Shown here: positions 1 through 9,663 of the stretch, in pieces
How the letters are laid out: the number at the start of each line of letters is the position of its first letter
Numbering within the stretch: the first letter of the stretch is position 1
Source: Paralvinella palmiformis
Lineage: Eukaryota; Annelida; Polychaeta; Terebellida; Alvinellidae
Direction: 5' to 3'
Length of the DNA: 64,000 bases
Assembly (NCBI GenBank): GCA_025642065.1
Contig: JAODUP010001067.1
Coordinates: forward strand, 1-64,000
Program-made: the position numbers and the translations under genes
The notes under the pieces: generated by a model
Databases searched by the model: none
The model's input: the letters and a program-made list of their open reading frames with translations, nothing else
Told to the model about the DNA's origin: nothing

Positions 1-86
1 TTTTAAAAAACATTATAAGTAATGTTTGTACACACAATGAACGAGGCAGTGTACACCTTAGACGGATCATGATTGGAAATTAAGGT

Positions 87-1043
87 TTAGCCTTCGGTGG
101 TTGTTGTGGAAGGGTAGACCCGATCGGTTTGACCTCGGACGCCACAGCAAAACAATTGCCGAAATACAGTTCGAAATTGAGGAATTTTAACGAAATAAAT
201 GATCCCATTGCCGAAGAGCGGTATTATTAAGAGAATCTGAATAATATATTTGACGACCGGCAGAGCAACAATACATATTTGACAGAAGGAGTACACATAG
301 AGTATGATTGCCATCAATCCCCAACTAAGACCAATCAGTAGGATAATACTTATTATCACCCGGAGATGTTGTCTTTGGGTTTTAAGACGCTTCCCTTCGG
401 CCCGGTGCGAGGACGGCGCGGGATTCAGCTCTACCGTGGATACCGCGAATTGCGCAGCCGCATTCCTGGTGGTGGCTTTCTTCAACAGAATCAACGTGAG
501 CACGTAGCAGACGATTGTCGAGGTTAGAAAGAACAGCAGTAGTGTCGTCGAAAAGATGACGTATTTCGGCAGAAAGACGAAGTCGGTTATGAAACATTGG
601 TCGAAGAAGACGTCTTCCATCTCGGTATTGCGCATGGCCATTCCGAGGAAACAAGTCCCTGTAGAAGCGATCCAATTGAACACCGACAACGCGACGGCAT
701 GCCGACTGGACACTAGTTCCCGTTTGGTCCTCATCCGTTTCATGGTTCCGTACAGTCCAGCGGAAAGGTAAAACAAGTTGCTTACGTATACTAAGATCGA
801 AGCGAAGAGTGCGATCAGAATGAGCTGACATCCGACGATGCTCCTTAACGATAGTGTCACACATACGCTTCTGACCAGAAAAATTAGCCCGATCATGAAG
901 TTTGACATCGTCAGCTGACCGAAGATGATCACCGTCGTCTTCTTGGTCGACCTCATCCGGACCAGCGCGAAGAATATCATCCCATTAGCGGCTACGATGG
1001 TTATAGAGAAGAGGTAATTCAGGATCTGCTGTATAAACGCCAT
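87..1043 (-). CDS. Divergent rhodopsin-like seven-transmembrane receptor, single exon
   Basis: An open frame of 318 codons with seven hydrophobic segments at about residues 6-28, 38-60, 72-97, 115-135, 158-187, 228-250 and 259-285. This is the layout of a class A G-protein-coupled receptor in the plasma membrane. Supporting marks are an Asn in TM1 (N20), a Cys at the start of TM3 (C72) that could pair with C150 in the second extracellular loop, a Trp in TM6 (W241), an N-x3-Y motif in TM7 (N279 to Y283) and an amphipathic tail ending in a Cys pair (C299-C300), a typical palmitoylation site. Unusual points are that the D/ERY motif after TM3 is absent (the region reads LYGTMKR), the TM2 aspartate is replaced, and TM6 lacks the CWxP proline. 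The N-terminus is only a few residues long. The ATG has a favourable context (G at -3 and +4), so this start is reasonable, although an upstream exon cannot be excluded. The ligand is unknown. It could be an orphan invertebrate-specific receptor. The long intact frame argues that it is functional. Confidence 0.8.
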   Translation of the reverse strand: MAFIQQILNYLFSITIVAANGMIFFALVRMRSTKKTTVIIFGQLTMSNFMIGLIFLVRSVCVTLSLRSIVGCQLILIALFASILVYVSNLFYLSAGLYGTMKRMRTKRELVSSRHAVALSVFNWIASTGTCFLGMAMRNTEMEDVFFDQCFITDFVFLPKYVIFSTTLLLFFLTSTIVCYVLTLILLKKATTRNAAAQFAVSTVELNPAPSSHRAEGKRLKTQRQHLRVIISIILLIGLSWGLMAIILYVYSFCQICIVALPVVKYIIQILLIIPLFGNGIIYFVKIPQFRTVFRQLFCCGVRGQTDRVYPSTTTTEG

Positions 1044-1056
1044 ACCTCCGTAACGA

Positions 1057-1059
<3 letters not shown>

Positions 1060-1095
<36 letters not shown>

Positions 1096-1335
1096 GTGTG
1101 TGTGTGTGTATGTATATGTGTGTGTGTGTGTTTTTAGTTGTGTATAATAAGGCACAGGCACAGATAATCTTGAACCGTGAATTCAAACTCTGGACGTTTC
1201 TTCAGGGGACTGAATCCAGAGTCGCGACTTTTCTTGCTGAGATATGTGTAATGTCTCACCATATGTATGTATGTGTGTGTGTGTGTGTGTCTGTCTGTGT
1301 GTGTGTGTGTGTGTGAGAGCGCACGCGAGTGTGTG
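1060..1335. repeat. (TA)n, (TG)n and mixed TG microsatellites upstream of the receptor gene
   Basis: A (TA)n tract at about 1060-1090 begins about 17 bases upstream of the receptor start codon. It is followed by (TG)n tracts at about 1093-1131 and 1263-1332, separated by unique sequence. The short open frames through the TG tracts encode only alternating Val/Cys and are not genes. The TA tract sits where a core promoter or 5' UTR of the receptor would be expected. Confidence 0.9.
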
Positions 1336-2675
1336 TTTCAAAGAAACCAATATTTTTTATAACAGTCAGTCAGCAATTAACTAGCTCAATCTATCATGAT
1401 ATCAAATGTTGTCACGTGTATTGTAATTAAGATGGAAGGCTAAATAAAACTAGCTTTTGTAAATAATTCGGCCAGATATCAGGTGCTGATAATTAGAGAT
1501 TATCTTATCTGTGTTTTCCGTGTCTCAGGTGGGCCAGGTAATATTAGATCAAAAGATTTCCATTGGCTGCATGTTACCTGCCAGAGTTTTCTTCGTCAAG
1601 ATCAACTTCTATCGATTGTCTGTACAGGACGGATGTAGACCGGAAGTAGGAAATTAAAGGCCATTTTCGTGATGGTGATGTATCCGGCTACTTAATCAAA
1701 TATAGGTTCCTTCCGATGGCGCGTACGCGCGTGTACAATTTCGTTGACCAAGGTATACAGACAACGACTGTGATGATCCTTTACCAGTATACTTGTGTTG
1801 ATGTATGTTGTTGTTGTTGTTTTTAAATATCTTTATAAGATTAGGTGTTGGTGACGAAATCAATGCGCAGCACAAAGGGATTTCACGTGACCGAAAGCTC
1901 CCAAAAAACGTATACATACATACATACGTACGTACATACATATATACATACATACATACATACATACAACATGACATCAGACAGACAGACAGACAGACAG
2001 ACAGACACACATATATACATACAACGTTAGGTACGGATATTCATCTTCAACTTTTTATCAGTAAATAATGCGATACATTAGAGAGCCAGTGTTGCTACTG
2101 CAGTCTTTCCACTGATCCAGAATTAGCATCAAGCGTGAGAAAGTGGGCGTCAGCCGAAACAAGCCAGAAACACCGACTGATACAGAGGAGGGAACAATAC
2201 TAGAAAGATAAATGTGTTCATCAATGAACAGCAGAGCCAGCATAAAGAACTGCTAGCTCGTAATTGTTCATATGTATCATGTTGTAATAACTAATATAGC
2301 TGACTGGTAGATATAGCAACATAATCACCAGAGATTGGAGGTTGGTGCTTATCTAATTGTATAGTATATTCCGTGTTTTTATGAGGGTCGTTTTTTACGT
2401 TTAGTATAACCAGACACCATTTTGTCGGCGTCCGTTCCATAGGTCAGATTGTTTACGTTATAAAATAATAGATCCACAACCCCCAAAAAATTAATCTAAG
2501 ATGCTGCGTCGATCCAAGGGTAGTTTTGGTACCTCTAGGTAGTGGGATCGAATCTGTGTTGCGTGTATATGTGGAACGTTTCAACCTTCTATAAAAGTGT
2601 CGTTCTAATCGTATATCTTCTCTATGCTGTAAGTCTCACAGCCATTTGTCTGAGATGTGTCAAAATGTGTGTTGC
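1336..2675. other. Non-coding interval with a tetranucleotide microsatellite
   Basis: No coding signal is recognisable. Positions about 1908-2024 hold a (TACA)n tract that grades into (ACAG)n. The rest is AT-rich unique sequence. Small open frames here overlap the microsatellite and have no domain or codon pattern. Confidence 0.6.
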
Positions 2676-2845
2676 TGTTTTACGGCCACGTTTGTGCACA
2701 AGGTGGGCTAAATGGGCCGAACAACCCCCGAAGATAACCAGGCGAAGTGGAAGATGAAATGCCCTTCTGATATATCCCGGCCGAGGTTTGAACCCAGGTG
2801 CATTAGATATGTGGCTAACCGCGCTACCAGTTAAGCCATCAGATA
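2676..2845 (-). mobile_element. tRNA-derived SINE (family A), minus strand
   Basis: Read on the minus strand it starts with a tRNA-like head. An A-box-like TGGCTTAACTGG is at 2827-2838 and a B-box-like GGTTCAAACC at 2785-2794, in the spacing of an internal RNA polymerase III promoter. The body then contains the family tail (TTTCATCTTCCACTTCGCC, then TCGGCCCATTTAGCCCACCT and GGCCGTAAAAC). The same tail occurs at 8320-8512, 49541-49683 and 54093-54284. Divergence from those copies marks it as older. Confidence 0.8.
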
Positions 2846-3029
2846 TGTCAGTCTCAAATATAGGCTAACAGTGCAGTAAATGAGATCAATAAGTAAACAG
2901 CAACATGCAATCGGTCAGCTGGTGAGATTTAATCAGCCAAGCTTTAAAAATAATACAGATTATATCAAACAATTTATTGTTGGGTTAAGCCTTTATTTTA
3001 ATACCATCACAGGTGAATGTCGAGATCCG

Positions 3030-3600
3030 ATTTTGTCAAATATTTTCGTTCCAAATTAACAATAACTCACACGATGTCATTTCACACATATATAACAGTT
3101 ATTTTTTTTCATTGCAAAGAACGTTATAGCGGGTGTATGTGATAAATAGGCTCAACCATCAGTAGTAACTGCTGGAACTCGTATTTCGGCCAAGAATGTT
3201 TGGATAAAGTTTTGTTTGATATTATCGTTGGAAATTAAAATAATTCCCACGATATCGTTTCACTGAAAACAACCAATAAAATTAGTTCGGTGCAGAATAT
3301 ATTACCGCAGTTGTGTGCAGCGAATAAGCCCAACTATAGGACGATCAGTGACAAATGGGCTCAGGAAAATTGGGTTTCACCGTCAAATGGGCTCGATGTG
3401 CGAAAAGGTTTAGATGGCGAATTTATCCGGATATTATCTTTGGGAATTAACAGTAATTCCCAACGATATCGTTCAACAGAAAATCGCTTCTCAAATGCCA
3501 GTGATATAAGACGACAACAGTATAACTTGAATTATTTCAAAAATACGCTTCAGCAATTGAGTGTGCCGAATATGCCTAACCGCCAATGCCGGGCGACTAA
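3030..3600. repeat. Degenerate ~180-250 bp tandem repeat, about three copies
   Basis: Related blocks occur at about 3041-3091, 3223-3273 and 3434-3486. They share a core of the form TATCnTTGGnAATTAA...AATTCCCACGATATCGTT. A second linked block (CGAATAAGCCCAAC-like) occurs at about 3140, 3310 and 3570. Order and strand are the same in each copy. The open frame at 3290-3604 lies inside these repeats and is not credible as a gene. Confidence 0.55.
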
Positions 3601-3906
3601 ATAGAATCTGGAATTTGGTGTGTATTCTGGTGAATGGGCCCGGTGGCTAAAAGGGTTCGGTGGCAAACGGTCCCGGGGCCCAATCGGAAAAGCTACATCA
3701 ATTTAAAACCCCGCTTGAACATCATGTTGTCACTGAAAAATCTTTCACATCGGCTTTTAGAATGATACATACATATAATAGTCGACCGGATACAGCTGTT
3801 TAACAAAAGCTAGACAGACCGAATATCGTTAAAAAAATGCAGTCGGCCTCATTGAAAAGGCTTTGTGCATTAGAGATAATGTTTGGAAATCCATGCGAGT
3901 AATTTC
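3601..3906. other. Non-coding flank of the LTR element
   Basis: Positions about 3601-3680 look like a decayed extension of the preceding repeat (GGTGAATGGGCCCGGTGGC). The remainder is AT-rich with no feature I can support. Confidence 0.5.
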
Positions 3907-3957
3907 TGTAATGATATGTTTGTGCTATAAAATAGCGTACGCTTATCATAGTGGTTA

Positions 3958-3991
<34 letters not shown>

Positions 3992-4126
3992 TATATATAT
4001 ATACCCACGTGACCACTGTACAGTAGTACAGAAAGACTTGTTTAATAAAATGAGTTCATGTTTAAGACTGTGTTTGTTGTGGACACACACTTCCATACAT
4101 ACACAGCGGGTGAACCCAACATTACA
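3907..4126 (+). repeat. 5' LTR (220 bp)
   Basis: It starts TGTAATGATATG and ends ACATTACA. Blocks shared with the 3' LTR are TATAAAATAGYGTACGCTT near the start (a possible TATA box) and ACATACACAGCGGGTG near the end. The middle carries (TA)n at about 3958-4003 and a segment from about 4004 to 4090 that the 3' LTR lacks. Confidence 0.88.
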
Positions 4127-4144
4127 TGGTACCAGAATTACCGG
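4127..4144 (+). other. Primer-binding site
   Basis: The sequence TGGTACCAGAATTACCGG starts immediately after the terminal CA of the 5' LTR. The leading TGG matches the complement of a tRNA 3' CCA end, as expected of a minus-strand priming site. I do not assign the tRNA. Confidence 0.75.
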
Positions 4145-4188
4145 ACCAATCAATTAAGTCGCTAAAGAACTAATTGAAAATAGAACAC

Positions 4189-4962
4189 ATGAAGCCACCA
4201 CAACAAATGATATTCCAAGGGAATGTCAGTGATAATTGGATACGATTCAACAAAGACTTACTTTCTATATCACCGTATTATTGACTGTAGCCGGTCCAGA
4301 AACCATTGATTTGTTTAATACATTGTCATTCACAGATGGAGAACGGGTCAATTTTGTTATCGTGATAAGTAAGTTTGATCGATATTGTATCATATGTGTT
4401 TCGTACACGTTTACAGCACGAAGGTGAAACAATAGAACAATTTGTTATTGACTTCAAGCATAAAGCTGAAACATGTAATAACGGGATACTTGAGGAATCT
4501 TTAATACGGGAACAGATTGTCCTGGGAACATTGAACTTGAAAGTAAAAGAAATATTACTTTCTAATGATAATTTAGACCACTATCCAGTTGTCAAGCCAG
4601 CGAAATGCTAGATACAGACAATGACCTATGGCGCTATCAGCTGTAAGAACAAAGGTTACCATGGCAACCAGACAAGTCACTCTGGACAGGGATCAGAGGT
4701 CAGGTGCAACAATGGGAACCGTACAGCCAAACATAATTGTCATCACTGTGCAGAAATGTCACTTGAAAAATTCTTTTCAATCATGTGGTAAAACAAGGCT
4801 GATTAGCACATTGAATAGCCGTACACAGAAAAGTGATGCACACAGTGAGAGTGATGAGGAAATATTTGTTCATTCAGTTGACACTGAAACAGGCGATAAA
4901 TGGTTTGCATCATTATCCGTAAAAGGAACAGTACCACCTCTGAAGATGGACACGGGCCCATA
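4189..4962 (+). pseudogene. Broken gag and aspartic protease of the LTR element
   Basis: A likely Gag start at 4189 reads MKPPQQMIFQGN and contains the W-x-x-F of the Gag N-terminus. It stops after about 32 codons. Related sequence continues in other frames: PETIDLFNTLSF near 4290, KFDRYC near 4370, and a conserved GETIEQFVIDFKHKAETC block at about 4425-4475. A zinc-knuckle-like CHHC lies near 4738-4750. Protease similarity (WFASLSVKG...LKMDTG) ends at the catalytic DTG near 4957, followed by a stop. Gag packages the RNA and the retropepsin cuts the polyprotein in Ty3/Gypsy elements. Here at least three frame breaks make it inactive. Confidence 0.8.
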
Positions 4963-5068
4963 GCAAATCTACTCTCCATGAACAACTATAATTCCTCTGA
5001 AAACAGAGACTAAAGTTAAAGAAATGAGAAACAAACTTAACTTCGTACAATAACGACAGCATACCTAC

Positions 5069-5920
5069 TAGAGCGCTGCACGGATTGGAAAGCTGAACCC
5101 ATATCCGACCCGACCCGCAACTAATCAACGCACACCCAACCCAAACCCACACATTTCAACCCGAACCCAACCCGAACCCATATTAAAATGATTTTGAACC
5201 CGTACCCAACCCAACCCATAACCATACTATAACCGGTACCCAACCGAAACCAAAAACAAAAATGCAGTCCGAACCCGAAACATACAAAATTCCTGTTTTT
5301 AAGATAATTGATTAAAAAACGAACTCAACTGTTCCACTGTAACTTATTCACATCTTTAGTATCCTATAGTGACTATTTAGTATGATGAATAGCACTATTC
5401 ACGAATAGGATGTTATTTACAGATATTAGCAGATACATGGCCAGCCAGGCTGAAGTTTCACTCACTAGCAGCACTTGATGTAACCGAGCTAGCCATAATT
5501 TGGCAGCAGCCATGGTTATCAGTAGCAATAGTTGAAATAAAATCACCTCCAATCAGTTAGAATACAATAAATGTCTTCAATAAAACGAAATATTCACTAA
5601 TATCCAATAGTAAAAAATGTCCCGCAGCATATACCAACAGTGAAAGAAGGCAGTGTGACTGACTTAGTTTTTTTTCATATCTTATATAAAAAGTTATGTT
5701 TTGCTTGATAGCACTTAAACACAACGATCAGGAGTACACGTAAATATGCATAAACTATCAAACACAGCAACTCTCTGTAAAGAATCCGAGACACTACCTA
5801 CTGTAAAGAGTCCCAACACTAACTACCTATTGCTATTATAACAGGTTCCTTTTGAATTGTTCAAACTGGAGATGGATTGTTAGCTATATAAACACATACT
5901 GGACCAATTATGTAGTGATG

Positions 5921-6002
<82 letters not shown>

Positions 6003-6244
6003 ATGTGCAGTCTAACTATCGCTGATCGTACTATCAACACCGTCATGATCGCTACCTAATGACCTTAACAGCTTGGCGGTTGCAGAATAACGGGAGGCGG
6101 ATGGATTTATAAATGAAAAAAAACCCATATTTTTTCAAGCAACCCATACTCAACCCATTAAACAACCTGAACCCAATCCACACAAAAACAACCCAAATCC
6201 AAACCGAGACCAGAACGGGTTAACCCAACCCATGCAGGGCCCTA
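5069..6244. mobile_element. hAT-like non-autonomous transposon nested in the LTR element
   Basis: The ends form an imperfect ~20-bp inverted repeat: TAGAGCGCTGCACGGATTGG on the left and, on the complementary strand at the right, TAGGGCCCTGCATGGGTTGG (16 of 20 match). The flanking 8-mers ATACCTAC (5061-5068) and CTACGTAC (6245-6252) match at six of eight positions, the length expected for a hAT target duplication. Both subterminal regions are packed with CCCAACCC/CCGACCC-type repeats. The interior has no transposase frame and holds a long (TA)n tract at about 5922-5998. It interrupts the protease/RT region of the retrotransposon, so it is the younger insertion. Confidence 0.72.
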
Positions 6245-6305
6245 CTACGTACAGTCAGAACATGCCGTACAAGAGTAAAATATAATAACATCACATATAA
6301 CATCA

Positions 6306-6796
6306 TTGCTGGGATCAAGAGAATCAGACCTGATGGGATTGGTCAAGAAAAGCCAGCATGTACAGGTACATACAGTGACCACAGCATTACATATACCAAA
6401 CCATGTATATGGCGAACTTGGATGTCTGTCAGGCAAACTTCACATACAGCTAAAAGAAAGTGCTGTCCCATTAGTACATGCAGCACGACGCGTGCCATTC
6501 GCTCTGAGAGAAAAACTGAACTGATAGACTAGAGAAGATGGGTGTAGTTAGACGTACTGAGGAACCAAATGATTGGATTAATTCACTTGTCATAGTGGAA
6601 ATTCCCAACGAGAGCCTCAGGCTATGTTTGGATCTAAAATATTTAAATGCGCACATTACGAGGGAACATTACCACTTGCCACACAAATCAGATATTGTTG
6701 CTGATATGGCAGGAGCACAGTTCTTCTATAAGCTAGACGCTGCTCAGGGATTCTACCAAATGCAGTTAGATGAAGCAAGCACCATGTTGTGCACAA
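6306..6796 (+). pseudogene. Reverse transcriptase N-terminal fragment of the LTR element
   Basis: The first frame (to 6524) contains LGCLSGKLHIQLKESAVPL and RRVPFALREKL, the Pol segment just before the RT fingers. After a small deletion and frame change the similarity continues from 6538: MGVVRRTEEPNDWINSLVIV, then LCLDLKYLN, and LDAAQGFYQMQLDE, which is the first RT catalytic-aspartate block. The YxDD block, the thumb and RNase H are missing because the sequence jumps to integrase at about 6800. It cannot make an active enzyme. Confidence 0.88.
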
Positions 6797-6799
6797 TGG

Positions 6800-7428
6800 A
6801 ACACCTGAAAATGGAATAACTTCAAGTGCAGAGTACCCTCAGAGTAACGGCAGAACTGAAAAAGCTCTCCAAATTGCGAAAAGCCTAATAAAAGAAGTCA
6901 GCGAACAATCAACGAACATCCTAACTTAGCATTGCTAGCTCACAGAGCTACTACACCTCTAGAATGTGGCAAATCGCCAGCAGAGTTATTCTTCGGTCGT
7001 CATCTGCGAACTGCATTGCCAAATGTTCAGCATCACCAAATTGTAAAGCTGAAAGAAAGGAAAGGAAGACGAAAAGCTATTATGACCAGTCTGTTAAGGC
7101 ATTAAAACCATTACCTATCAATAAACCTGTCCGATTATATTACAACGGATCATGGAAACAGAAAGCAAAAGTCTTAGAAGAGGTCAGTCGGTGCTCCTAC
7201 AATGTTCAAACGGATGATAGTGCTATTCACAGAAGGAATTGTAGACATTCGCTTCACATTACAGACACGCAAGCGATGAATATGACCAGCCAATCAACAC
7301 CTGCGACAACGCCTAATGTTAACCAGCAAGATCAAACAGCTGCCAATGGTGTATGTTCATCAAATACACCCATTAGAACAAATGGCATAATTGTTAAGAA
7401 ACCCGAACGATACATTGAAATATGCTAA
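6800..7428 (+). pseudogene. Integrase C-terminal fragment of the LTR element
   Basis: Similarity starts with EYPQSNGRTEKALQIAKSLI (about 6823-6882), the end of the integrase catalytic core holding the third acidic residue (E in the RTE context). It continues through a frame change into the typical ERKG..KSYYDQS spacer and the C-terminal DNA-binding module (VRLYYNGSWKQKAKVLEEV, then SYNVQTDDS and HRRNCRHSLHIT, to about 7260). The zinc-binding N-terminus and most of the core are absent. The tail to 7428 is Thr/Asn/Gln-rich and low in conservation. Confidence 0.85.
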
Positions 7429-7730
7429 CAGTGAACTATAAGATATATGACAAGGGAAGAATAATCCCTTCGAACCAAATGAGCTGTTAAACGTAGTCCA
7501 CCATTTACACAGCACGATATATATATAATGTATATTCATGATTAGTCGATCAACTGTATGTAGAATATCAAAGTGAAATATTACTGCTTAATACTGAGTG
7601 ATGTATAATACAAATCACAATGTAGAAACAAATACAGAAAATGGTGTGTGGAATGTTCAACATCAGTATATGACTGACAGCAAATTGCGAATACTGTAAT
7701 ATTCAATATTAGAACAATGAGGACATAACT

Positions 7731-7741
7731 AAAAAGGGAGA
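7731..7741 (+). other. Polypurine tract
   Basis: AAAAAGGGAGA sits directly against the 3' LTR, where plus-strand synthesis is primed in LTR elements. Confidence 0.75.
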
Positions 7742-7789
7742 TGTAATGATATATTTGTATTATAAAATAGTGTACGCTTCCCCTAGTGG

Positions 7790-7879
<90 letters not shown>

Positions 7880-7936
7880 ATATATATATATAACACGTAC
7901 AAACATACATACACAGCGGGTGCAACCAACATTACA
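7742..7936 (+). repeat. 3' LTR (195 bp)
   Basis: It starts TGTAATGATATA and ends ACATTACA. It shares both end blocks and the TATAAAATAGTGTACGCTT block with the 5' LTR. Its centre is a long (CA)n run at about 7792-7876 with a short (TA)n, in place of the (TA)n and unique segment of the 5' LTR. Confidence 0.88.
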
Positions 7937-7941
7937 CTTTC

Positions 7942-8309
7942 AATAAAAACTCTATTTTATGGTATAAAAATATCCCTTTACCCATGTTCGGTGAAATAAT
8001 TAACCGTGTTGAGCAATTTAAAGATATCTCGCTTTTCACTCGTCGACAGAGCTACTTTTGATGGCTTTCCAGACACTTTATTTCTTTCCTATTCACGGTT
8101 TTTCTCGATTTCAGCCTCAAGCAATACACTTGATCCCCGGATTAAATTTTAGTTAGCGATATGATATATATTTTAGTGCATAACTGCAATAGTTACAACA
8201 AACAACAAAAAAACACCTCGGTTTGCAAAAGAACACTCACCGTTTTGGCTTTCGGCGCTTTTATAATTAGCGAACGAGATAGTTTTTAGAACGTTCGACC
8301 CTGTTTCAT
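7942..8309. other. Non-coding interval
   Basis: AT-rich unique DNA. I see no gene or repeat signal. Confidence 0.5.
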
Positions 8310-8319
8310 AAACGACGAT

Positions 8320-8512
8320 TGGGGCCACTCTGTAGTCTAATTGGTAGCTCGTTGGAACACAGATCACTACCACCTGAGTTCGATTCTCGCCATGGGCATA
8401 TCTGAAGGCTGCTTCATCTTTGACTTCGCTTCATTAACTTTGGAGGTCGCTCGGCCCATTTAGCCTATCATGTACACAAAGGTGGGCGTAATACATCAAT
8501 CATCATCATCAC
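8320..8512 (+). mobile_element. tRNA-derived SINE (family A), with perfect 10-bp target duplication
   Basis: The element is flanked by AAACGACGAT at 8310-8319 and again at 8513-8522. The tRNA-like head has an A-box-like TAGTCTAATTGG at 8333-8344 and a B-box-like AGTTCGATTCT at 8377-8387. The body carries the family tail (CTTCATCTTTGACTTCGCTT, then GTCGCTCGGCCCATTTAGCC and CAAAGGTGGGCGTAA) and ends in a short (ATC)n run instead of poly(A). SINEs of this kind are transcribed by RNA polymerase III and copied by LINE machinery. No partner LINE can be named here. Confidence 0.92.
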
Positions 8513-8822
8513 AAACGACGATAAGTCTTAAAACAAACAATTGACTTAGATTTAGCGTTATTTTTAAAGGTATTAGCTGGGCTTATGAAAATGGAATACT
8601 GAGCTAATGGAAATATTACTGATATATAATCAAAATAAACCAACAGAAAGTACACGGAATCAACGATCAGTAATTTCCGCAGTCCACAAGTTTTTTTTAT
8701 TATGTTGAAATATGCAAAGTGATATACATTTAAATGAACATTATCTATAGGTTCAGAAATAATATTAAAACGTCACCCTTCACCTTTAATATGTCGCCAA
8801 ACAAAGCTCTAGAATACAATAC

Positions 8823-9024
8823 CAAGTGTCTGGGGTGTTTTTTTCTCGTGGAATCTGACAATTATGGTGGAATTAAAGTGTGGACCATTATGATGTACAT
8901 ATTCTAGATTTGTTCCATTTTGATGAGATATTTACTACAAAATTAATTTATGGTGTGAATGTATCCAGCTGTTCTTACACTGCATATGAACTGCAACTTC
9001 TCTTAACGTCCTTCATTCCCTAAT
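8823..9024 (+). repeat. Direct repeat, copy 1 (~200 bp)
   Basis: Runs from AAGTGTCTGGGGTG to CCTTCATTCCCTAAT. It matches 9464-9663 almost throughout, for example GTGTGGACCATTATGATG and ATGAACTGCAACTTCTCTTA. The two copies are 641 bp apart and flank the THAP fragment. Confidence 0.9.
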
Positions 9025-9173
9025 GAGAGACTTTCAAAAATGGCGGAATACGCATGAATTGTCGCTAGGGGCACTAGTAGCCTGTCCTATAGCCAACTTC
9101 CGATTCTGCTATTTACTTTGTCAAGGTTGATAAACAAACAGAAAGCTATTTGAATCTGATTTCATCGCACAGG

Positions 9174-9311
9174 ATGCCTACTTGTTGTTGCGTTTACGGT
9201 TGTCTTAACAGAGGAGGTCACGTGTTCCCCACAGATAGGGCAAGATGCAAGGCGTGGGTGATTGCAATTCGTCGAGTAGAAGAAAATAAATGGAGATTAA
9301 CTGAATGTTAG
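9174..9311 (+). pseudogene. Truncated THAP-type zinc-finger domain
   Basis: A 45-codon frame starts MPTCCCVYGC and continues LNRGGHVFPTDRARCKAWV, ending at a stop after LTEC. The C-x4-C-type N-terminus, the FP after a short spacer and the following basic and Trp residues fit a THAP domain (C2CH zinc-dependent DNA-binding domain of THAP proteins and P-element-like transposases). The final C-x2-H-F part of the domain is missing, so either it continues in another exon or the copy is broken. It lies between two ~200-bp direct repeats and upstream of a hAT transposase end on the same strand. Confidence 0.65.
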
Positions 9312-9463
9312 AAGCTTGCAGGCATAAGATAACCAAAATCTGATTTTATGCAACAGAATCATATCTTCCTTTTCAGGCCACAAACCGCGGATAAAAAGCT
9401 GAATGGTAATACTATACCATGTCAGTTCTCCTGGGGTATGGCACCATCACCATCCAGTGAAGT

Positions 9464-9663
9464 AAGTGTCCGGGGTGCCATTTTCTCGTGAAATCAAACA
9501 ATTATCAGGGAATTAAAGTGTGGACCATTATGATGAACATATTCTAGATTTGTTTCGTTCTGATGAGATATTTACTAAAAAATTAATTATGGCGTAAATG
9601 TATCGAGCTGTTCTTCCACTGCATATGAACTGCAACTTCTCTTAACGTCCTTCATTCCCTAAT
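9464..9663 (+). repeat. Direct repeat, copy 2 (~200 bp)
   Basis: Partner of 8823-9024 in the same orientation, with scattered substitutions and small indels. The pair encloses 439 bp that include the THAP-like fragment. Confidence 0.9.

Larger units (their letters stand above)
3907..7936 (+). mobile_element. Defective Ty3/Gypsy-type LTR retrotransposon
   Basis: The element has two related short LTRs (3907-4126 and 7742-7936) that begin TGTAATG and end CATTACA, a perfect 7-bp terminal inverted repeat. A primer-binding site begins directly after the 5' LTR (4127) and a purine-rich tract lies directly before the 3' LTR. The flanking 5-mers are ATTTC and CTTTC, which agree at four of five bases as a target-site duplication. 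The interior keeps, in order, Gag, a zinc-knuckle-like C-H-H-C, an aspartic protease DTG, the N-terminal part of reverse transcriptase and the C-terminal part of integrase. Everything between reverse transcriptase and the end of the integrase core is deleted, and stops and frameshifts break all frames. A hAT-like element is inserted at 5069-6244. The protease-RT-integrase order places it in Ty3/Gypsy. It is a dead copy. Confidence 0.9.

Noticed and set aside
382..864. 160-codon frame on the same strand inside the receptor gene
   Set aside because: It is an alternative frame of the receptor exon, rich in Arg/His and without transmembrane or other domain structure.
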